DNA from: Lysinibacillus sp. SGAir0095
Lineage (GTDB): Bacteria > Bacillota > Bacilli > Bacillales_A > Planococcaceae
Assembly (NCBI RefSeq): GCF_005491425.1
Contig: NZ_CP028083.1
Span: 2,504,001 to 2,568,000, forward strand
DNA length: 64,000 bases
Direction: 5' to 3'
In this document: piece after piece, positions 58,414-64,000 of the stretch
Position numbering within the stretch: position 1 is the first letter of the stretch
Layout: each line of letters opens with the position of its first letter
The notes under the pieces: model-generated
Databases searched by the model: none
The model's input: the letters and a program-made list of their open reading frames with translations, nothing else
Told to the model about the DNA's origin: nothing
Position numbers and translations under genes: made by a program

Positions 58414-58475
58414 GACCAGCACCTCGCTTTCAGAAATTAGGGAATGTAAAAACGTACTACATCCCCATTTTCTTT

Positions 58476-58503
58476 ATTATAACTTATTATTGGCTTCAAT
58501 CAA
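58476..58503 (-). promoter_or_regulatory. Candidate promoter of ireB-ruvX
   Basis: TTGATT (58498-58503), 16-bp spacer, TATAAT (58476-58481), between alaS and ireB. Confidence 0.65.
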
Positions 58504-58583
58504 ATATTGGAATGGCATTCGAACCATTTTTTACATAAAATTTTTTAATATGGAAATTTTACTCTTCCAGTGATTATTTGAAA

Positions 58584-61244
58584 TTAAAATGATTTAACGT
58601 AATCATACACAGAAACTAATGCTTCTTCAAGTTTTGAAGCATCCTTTGCTCCAGCCATCGCCATGTCAGGACGACCGCCACCTTTACCTCCACATGCTTC
58701 TGCAACAGTTTTCACGATATTACCAGCGTGATAGTTTCCTCCAACTAGCTCCTTCGATACACCGGCACATAACATTACTTTGTCTCCATCAACCGCACCA
58801 AGTACAATGACCGCTTTTTCTAATTTACCTTTTAAGTCATCCATCATTTGACGTAATTGATTGTTATCTTTTGCTTCTACTTTTGTCGACAATACCGTAA
58901 CATCGCCAATTTTTTGAGCTGCATCCAAAACTGCACTCGCTTGTGAATTAGCGATTTTTTGGGATAATGCATCGTTTTCACGTTGTTGCTCTTTTAATTC
59001 CTGTTGAAGATTTTCAACACGTGCAACTAAATCTTTCGGATTAGCTTTTAATAGGTGAGCCGACTCTTCTAGAATACGTTGTTCTTCTTTCACAGCCTCA
59101 TATGCAGCTTTTCCAGTAACTGCTTCGATACGACGAGTACCTGCTCCTATTCCAGCTTCAGAAACAATTTTGAACAAACCAATTTCTGATGAACGTTTTA
59201 CATGAATACCGCCACATAGCTCAACAGAGTAATCACTTAGTTGAACTACACGTACAAGATCGCCATATTTTTCGCCAAATAGTGCCATAGCCCCCATTGC
59301 TTTTGCTTCTGCAATTGGCATTTCTTCAATGACTACTTCAATATCATCCCAAATTTTTTCATTTACAATACGTTCGATTTTTTCAATTTCTTCTTTTGTA
59401 GCTGGTCCAAAGTGAGAGAAGTCAAAACGTAAACGGTCTGGACCAACATATGAACCTGCTTGGTTGACATGGTCACCTAGCACATCTTTTAATGCACTTT
59501 GCATAATATGTGTAGCTGTATGATTTTTCACAACTAGGTTACGTTCAACACGGTCTACAGTTGCTACTACACTGTCATTTAACTGCATTTCACCAGATTC
59601 AACTAGAACTGTATGAAGTGACTGACCATTCGGAGCTTTTTGTACATCTTTTACAAATGCCTTGAATGTATCATTCTCAATTGTTCCATGGTCTGCAACC
59701 TGACCACCCATTTCAGCGTAGAATGGCGTTTCAGCCAAAATTACCAGAACTTCATCACCTTCTGAAGCAACTTCAGCGATTTGGCCATTTGCCACCATAG
59801 CAACGATTTTTGTTTCAGTTAGTAAAGTATCATAACCAACAAAATTTGACTCTTGCTTAAGGTTCGCTAAAACTTCAGACTGAACTTGCATTGAATCGAC
59901 ATCGGCACGAGCTGCTCGAGCACGTTCACGTTGTTCTTCCATTGCTGCTTCAAAGCCTTCGTGGTCAACTGTCATACCAGCTTCCTGTGCATATTCCTCT
60001 GTTAATTCTACTGGGAATCCATAAGTATCATATAAACGGAATGCGTCGCGACCAGGTATTATATTTAATCCCTGTGCCTTCTCCTTTTTAATAACTTCTG
60101 AAAGGATTGCTAATCCACCATCAAGTGTTTCATGGAAACGATTTTCTTCGTTTTTGATGACACGTTGAATAAATTCTGTTTTTTCTTTTACCTCTGGGTA
60201 GAAATCCTGCATGATTTCACCAACAGTTGGTACTAGTTCAAACATAAACGGCTTCTCAATACCAATTTGTTTAGCATAGCGTACTGCACGGCGCAATAAA
60301 CGACGCAATACATAACCGCGTCCTTCATTTGATGGAAGAGCACCATCACCAATTGCAAAAGCCACGGTACGAATATGGTCAGCAATTACTTTAAATGGTG
60401 TATTAATATCTTCTTCACTACCAAAAATTTCTTTTAAATCAATTTCACCTGGACGTTTGTACGTACGGTTTGCGAATTGTTCAATTTTCTCGATAATCGG
60501 CATAAATAAATCTGTGTCAAAGTTTGTAGGTACATTTTGCACAACTGAAGCCATACGTTCAAGCCCCATACCAGTATCAATATTTTGCTTAGGAAGTGGT
60601 GTGTAAGTACCATCCGGATTATGATTGAATTGTGAGAATACTAAATTCCAAATTTCAAGATAACGTTCGTTTTCTCCACCAGGATATAATTCTGGATCAT
60701 TTTCATCGTTCCCATACTCAGGACCACGATCATAGAAAATTTCGGAGTTTGGACCAGACGGACCTTCACCGATATCCCAGAAGTTCCCCTCAATACGAAT
60801 TAGGCGCTCTGTCGGAATACCGATTTCATTTTTCCAAATATCATATGCTTCTTGGTCCTCTGGATGAATCGTAATAGATAAAAGTTCTGGGTTGAATCCC
60901 ATCCATTTTGGATCTGTCAAGAATTCCCAAGCAAAGTGAATAGCTTCTTTCTTAAAGTAATCACCAATTGAAAAGTTCCCTAGCATTTCAAAAAAGGTAT
61001 GGTGACGCGCTGTTTTCCCTACGTTTTCGATATCGTTTGTACGAATTGATTTTTGCGCATTTGTAATACGAGGATTATCAGGAATAACACGGCCGTCAAA
61101 ATATTTCTTTAACGTTGCCACTCCTGAATTGATCCAAAGTAATGAAGCGTCATTAATGGGCACTAATGGTGCAGATGGTTCTTGAGCATGTCCTTTTTCA
61201 ATAAAAAAGTCTAAATATTTGCGACGAATATCTGTTGCTTTCAT
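58584..61244 (-). CDS. alaS: Alanyl-tRNA synthetase
   Basis: 886 residues. Class II catalytic core (motif 1 near [16 protein letters not shown]; motif 2 [20 protein letters not shown]; motif 3 [13 protein letters not shown]), an editing domain with HTATH (near 573) and CGGIHV (near 675), and a C-Ala domain ([11 protein letters not shown] near 855). It charges and proofreads tRNA-Ala. RBS TTGGAGGTA. Controlled by the T-box upstream. Confidence 0.98.
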   Translation of the reverse strand: MKATDIRRKYLDFFIEKGHAQEPSAPLVPINDASLLWINSGVATLKKYFDGRVIPDNPRITNAQKSIRTNDIENVGKTARHHTFFEMLGNFSIGDYFKKEAIHFAWEFLTDPKWMGFNPELLSITIHPEDQEAYDIWKNEIGIPTERLIRIEGNFWDIGEGPSGPNSEIFYDRGPEYGNDENDPELYPGGENERYLEIWNLVFSQFNHNPDGTYTPLPKQNIDTGMGLERMASVVQNVPTNFDTDLFMPIIEKIEQFANRTYKRPGEIDLKEIFGSEEDINTPFKVIADHIRTVAFAIGDGALPSNEGRGYVLRRLLRRAVRYAKQIGIEKPFMFELVPTVGEIMQDFYPEVKEKTEFIQRVIKNEENRFHETLDGGLAILSEVIKKEKAQGLNIIPGRDAFRLYDTYGFPVELTEEYAQEAGMTVDHEGFEAAMEEQRERARAARADVDSMQVQSEVLANLKQESNFVGYDTLLTETKIVAMVANGQIAEVASEGDEVLVILAETPFYAEMGGQVADHGTIENDTFKAFVKDVQKAPNGQSLHTVLVESGEMQLNDSVVATVDRVERNLVVKNHTATHIMQSALKDVLGDHVNQAGSYVGPDRLRFDFSHFGPATKEEIEKIERIVNEKIWDDIEVVIEEMPIAEAKAMGAMALFGEKYGDLVRVVQLSDYSVELCGGIHVKRSSEIGLFKIVSEAGIGAGTRRIEAVTGKAAYEAVKEEQRILEESAHLLKANPKDLVARVENLQQELKEQQRENDALSQKIANSQASAVLDAAQKIGDVTVLSTKVEAKDNNQLRQMMDDLKGKLEKAVIVLGAVDGDKVMLCAGVSKELVGGNYHAGNIVKTVAEACGGKGGGRPDMAMAGAKDASKLEEALVSVYDYVKSF

Positions 61245-61422
61245 CTTAAAATACCTCCAAAATTTTAGTGATTTTTTTTACATGATGGTGTTAATTTAAT
61301 CATATAGGATAGTTTCCACCAGGTTGGTATAGATAACCAATTGGTTTTATGAAAATATACGCCTAATTTCAAAGTTTTGCGCCAAAAATGCTAACCAAAT
61401 CCGCCAATCCTATGTTTGAATA

Positions 61423-61650
61423 AAATAAAAAGCCTTCATCCCTGGAAAGGGACGAAGACTGTAAGTTCGCGGTACCACCCTAATTTATAAGTCGGTTAAA
61501 GTTCACCAAACTTATATCTCAAGCACTGTAACGTAAGTGAACGGCAGGGATTGGCTGCACTCAGGAGTAGCTTTTCCATTTATGGTTTACGTAAGATTCT
61601 TTCAGCCTGAGGAATCTCTTTCTGTCCGAAACACAAAAACGTACTTTTTC
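61423..61650 (-). promoter_or_regulatory. Alanine T-box riboswitch with terminator
   Basis: On the minus strand the T-box core is GGGTGGTACCGCG (about 61468-61480), followed by the terminator stem AG-CTTC-TCCC/GGGA-GAAG-CT (61431-61460) and a T-rich tail. The specifier is probably GCT (61569-61571, followed by A). TGGT in the core would pair with ACCA, the 3' end of tRNA-Ala with discriminator A. Uncharged tRNA-Ala should allow read-through to alaS. Confidence 0.92.
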
Positions 61651-61740
61651 CATCATAGTTTTAAAATTATTCTATATTACTGATTAAGAAGAATTGGTAT
61701 ACGAAAATTCTCTAAAGGATAAATTCGTATTTTCTAATAA

Positions 61741-61769
61741 ATTATATGAAATGGATTAGATTGTGTCAA
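61741..61769 (-). promoter_or_regulatory. Sigma-A promoter of alaS
   Basis: TTGACA (61764-61769), 17-bp spacer, TATAAT (61741-61746): full consensus upstream of the T-box leader. Confidence 0.88.
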
Positions 61770-61792
61770 TTATAACTATTTTACTTGCCATT

Positions 61793-62587
61793 CTAAATAT
61801 AGCGATACATATTCCAAAAACCGATGTCCTCAAATCCAAGACGTTTATAAATTTTTCCAGCCTCCGGATTATCATAAAATAAACAAAGCTCTTTGCCTTC
61901 AGCTAAAAGGTCTTTGCATAGGTTAATCATACAAACTGTTGCAAGTCCCTGGCGTTTAAATTCTTCCTTCGTTGCGACAGCAATAATCATTGCCGAAGCA
62001 CTATTTTCAGCTGTAGTAGAAGCCGTTGTTGCCATTTCACCATCGACTCGAATAAAGTATGTCCGCCCTGTATTATTTTCAATCATCCTTTTCTTGGATT
62101 CCACAGTAATATTACTTGTCTTGAATTCTGGAACTCCCTTTAGCAACTCAACATTTTCTTCAAGTTCATTTAGGGTTAACTTTTCAACCCGACTTAGCTC
62201 TTCCTGTGTCTTTGATTCTAATAATCTCTGACATTTAGCATAGTAAAAGGAGTTATCACTTCTTTTCTTCTTTGGAATAAGAGGCTCAAGTTTTTCTACC
62301 ACTTCTTTAAGCCCCGAGAGTTCTCGCATATTTGGATCACTATTAATAATTTGGGCAAAGCCTTCAATATCATAAGGACCTTGTGCATAGGGAATATAGT
62401 TACTTTCATATCTTAACAGAACCGCAACGAGCTCTCCTTCTTCATTAAATTGACCCCAAAGTGTTTGAAACTCATTATTGAATCCGAATGCTTCTACATC
62501 TCCAATAATGAATAGATTTTCTGCAGGTTTCTTACAGACAAACTCCATAAGCTGTAGTCTATTCTCTTCTGTAAGTTTCTTGATCAT
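61793..62587 (-). CDS. GNAT family N-acetyltransferase
   Basis: 264 residues. An N-terminal GNAT-like lobe (ENLFIIGDVEAFGF) is followed by a canonical acetyl-CoA domain: AVATKEEFKRQGLAT (motif A near 203-217) and FYDNPEAGKIYKRLGF (motif B near 238-253). This is the two-domain GCN5-related layout seen in many Bacillales. Substrate unknown. Single gene upstream of alaS. Confidence 0.88.
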   Translation of the reverse strand: MIKKLTEENRLQLMEFVCKKPAENLFIIGDVEAFGFNNEFQTLWGQFNEEGELVAVLLRYESNYIPYAQGPYDIEGFAQIINSDPNMRELSGLKEVVEKLEPLIPKKKRSDNSFYYAKCQRLLESKTQEELSRVEKLTLNELEENVELLKGVPEFKTSNITVESKKRMIENNTGRTYFIRVDGEMATTASTTAENSASAMIIAVATKEEFKRQGLATVCMINLCKDLLAEGKELCLFYDNPEAGKIYKRLGFEDIGFWNMYRYI

Positions 62588-62751
62588 CTTAATCCCCTCC
62601 TTAAACGATAAAATTATAAAGAAATTACCATAAATTTCAATTTATTTCAATAGCGGAAAAATGGATTTCCCCTTCTGAAAAGACCTCTAGATTCATATAT
62701 TGATTGTTAAGTGGACGAACCTTGTTTAGAAAAGACGGGAGAGAATATGTG

Positions 62752-63435
62752 ATGGAAATATTGTCCGGAGAATTTTTAACTGCGTTAGTCACAATTATTT
62801 TGATTGATTTAGTACTTGCTGGGGATAATGCCTTATTGATTGGTCTTGTTGCAAAAAACTTACCTAAAAGCCAACAAAAGAAAGTGATATTTTGGGGAAC
62901 CTTCTGTGCTATTTTTGTTCGTATTTTACTAACATTAGTTGCTGTCAAACTCCTTCAATATGATGGTCTCTTATTAGTGGGTGGCATCTTACTTTTATAC
63001 ATTTCATATAAACTTTTACTAACAGAAGAAGACATGGATGTGAAGCCAAGTAAAAAGAATTTTTGGGGAGCTATAGGCACGATATTACTGGCAGACGTAT
63101 TAATGGGAGTCGATAATATTATTGCGGTAGCTGGTGCTGCACAAGGAAGCATCTTACTTGTAATTATTGGACTAATCGTTTCAATTCCTATTGTGGTTTG
63201 GGGTAGTGCGTTTGTAACTAAATTAATGGAGAAATTCCCGATTATTATTGTTTTCGGCTCCGCTCTTTTAACATGGACTGCTGCGAAGATGATTGTAAAA
63301 GACAGTTATGTTTCACCTTTTTTCACAACTCAAGAAGCTATTTATACATTTGAAATAATTGTCGTTGGTGTTGTAATGATTATTGGTTTATCGGTAAAAT
63401 ACTTGTTAAAATGCAGAGAAGTCGTCACAAATTAG
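62752..63435 (+). CDS. TerC-family integral membrane protein
   Basis: 227 residues with about seven membrane helices. Two internal repeats carry the family's acidic motifs: IDLVLAGDNALLIGL (near 15-30) and ADVLMGVDNIIAVAG (near 113-127). Relatives (B. subtilis YjbE, YceF, YkoY) export or metallate with Mn2+. I see no yybP-ykoY riboswitch upstream. The ATG at 62752 follows GGGAGAG; the frame is open to 62704. Confidence 0.9.
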   Translation: MEILSGEFLTALVTIILIDLVLAGDNALLIGLVAKNLPKSQQKKVIFWGTFCAIFVRILLTLVAVKLLQYDGLLLVGGILLLYISYKLLLTEEDMDVKPSKKNFWGAIGTILLADVLMGVDNIIAVAGAAQGSILLVIIGLIVSIPIVVWGSAFVTKLMEKFPIIIVFGSALLTWTAAKMIVKDSYVSPFFTTQEAIYTFEIIVVGVVMIIGLSVKYLLKCREVVTN

Positions 63436-63447
63436 TGACGACTTTCT
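63420..63447 (+). terminator. Terminator of the TerC gene
   Basis: GTCGTCAC/GTGACGAC stem with a 6-base loop and TTTCTT; the stop codon lies inside the hairpin. Confidence 0.75.
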
Positions 63448-63492
63448 TACGCTGATATGTATGTTTAAGTTTTTTAAGGAAATCCCCATAAG

Positions 63493-63533
63493 AAAAAACA
63501 CCAACTCATCCTATACTGGTCGAGTTGGTTTTT
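63493..63533 (-). terminator. Terminator after the MFS gene
   Basis: AACCAACTC/GAGTTGGTGTT stem and TTTTTTCTT on the minus strand, directly after the stop. Confidence 0.8.
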
Positions 63534-64000
63534 CTAATATTGATAGATCTTTTTGGTAAATAAAATGATGAAAATGGCAGGCACAGTAAAAACAATCATC
63601 CCTAAAAAGGCTAGACCAGGTGTTATCTCATATAAGAACCCTCCAAATAGGGTTAATACTGCGGCACTTAAGCTCATTGCTAACGCTGAATACATTCCTT
63701 GTGCGTTAGATAATTGTTGCTTAGGTAAATTCCTTGTTATGTACTGTACAAATGCATAGTGGGCCATTGCAAATGCAAGGGCATGCAAGACTTGCGATAA
63801 ACTAAACACCCATACATTAGGAAATAAGTAAATCATTACCCACCTTAAAGTTGAGCCTGTTGCTGCAAGAAGAAATAATGAAGAGGTTTTCCACTTTGAA
63901 AATAGATGATCCACCTTCAAGAAGAATAAAATCTCAAAAATTACTGCTACATTTAAAATAATTCCAATATAAAAGGTATTCACCTCTAGGTATCGCTGTA
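63534..64000 (-). CDS. MFS transporter, C-terminal fragment (gene runs off the right edge)
   Basis: At least 155 codons. The frame stays open to base 64000, so the GTG at 63983 is internal and not a start. About five membrane helices are visible, with a loop VQYITRNLPKQQLSNAQGMYSA that resembles the MFS_1-like (nucleoside/proton symporter, 3-phenylpropionate transporter) group. Substrate cannot be told from the fragment. Confidence 0.75.
   Translation of the reverse strand, partial: QRYLEVNTFYIGIILNVAVIFEILFFLKVDHLFSKWKTSSLFLLAATGSTLRWVMIYLFPNVWVFSLSQVLHALAFAMAHYAFVQYITRNLPKQQLSNAQGMYSALAMSLSAAVLTLFGGFLYEITPGLAFLGMIVFTVPAIFIILFTKKIYQY

Noticed and set aside
62588-62751. yybP-ykoY manganese riboswitch before the TerC gene
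   Set aside because: I looked for the conserved elements of this class and did not find them.

Overview
The window is about 64 kb of an AT-rich Bacillales chromosome. The gene order is that of the conserved dnaG-to-alaS block of Bacillus subtilis. Together the sporulation genes (spoIIP, gpr, sigK, yqfC, yqfD), the competence genes (comEA-EB-EC), class II T-boxes, a CIRCE site and a single-chain glycyl-tRNA synthetase in place of glyQ/glyS point to an endospore former of the Lysinibacillus/Solibacillus/Ureibacillus (Planococcaceae) type. The species is not fixed by anything I can see. Most genes lie on the minus strand.

Layout. 1-5.4 kb: the start of dnaG, ppsR-ccpN, glyS (plus strand, T-box controlled) with an odd repeat-bearing 3' UTR, an unknown plus-strand gene, and recO. 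5.6-12.5 kb: pgpH-ybeY-dgkA-cdd-era and yqfC-yqfD-phoH. 12.5-15.5 kb: the nfeD-floA membrane-raft operon behind a sigma-W promoter. 15.7-17.1 kb: an intact ISL3-family insertion sequence with its 8-bp target duplication. 17.2-27.9 kb: rpsU, deoC, then the hrcA-grpE-dnaK-dnaJ-prmA-rsmE-mtaB heat-shock cluster with CIRCE, and hemW. 28-37 kb: lepA, gpr-spoIIP, rpsT, a two-gene membrane-fusion/Yip1 pair, and holA. 36.9-45.9 kb: yqzM, comEC-EB-EA, then aroE-yqeI-nadD-yqeK-rsfS-yqeM and yqeG-yqeH. 46-50.8 kb: psd/pssA (divergent), an uninterrupted sigK, a 29-residue membrane peptide, mtnN, yrrS and greA. 51-64 kb: trmR-trhP1-trhP2-udk (wobble uridine modification), mltG, a 105-bp tandem repeat array, three DUF1292 domains in two genes, ruvX, ireB, T-box alaS, a GNAT protein, a TerC protein and a truncated MFS transporter.

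The bulk is housekeeping: translation and ribosome assembly (glyS, alaS, era, ybeY, rpsU, rpsT, lepA, yqeH, rsfS, yhbY, prmA, rsmE, mtaB, trhP/trmR), protein folding, cell-envelope lipids, replication and repair, and sporulation. I found no defence island, prophage or biosynthetic cluster. The less ordinary signals are small: a dispersed hairpin family whose stem changes are compensated (3.8 kb, 56 kb, 57.7 kb); decayed copies of the glyS 3' end; hairpins that bury the ribosome-binding sites of spoIIP and yqfC; a structured lepA leader; a possible unannotated short transcript beside lepA; and a YknW/YknX-like pair lacking its ABC partner.
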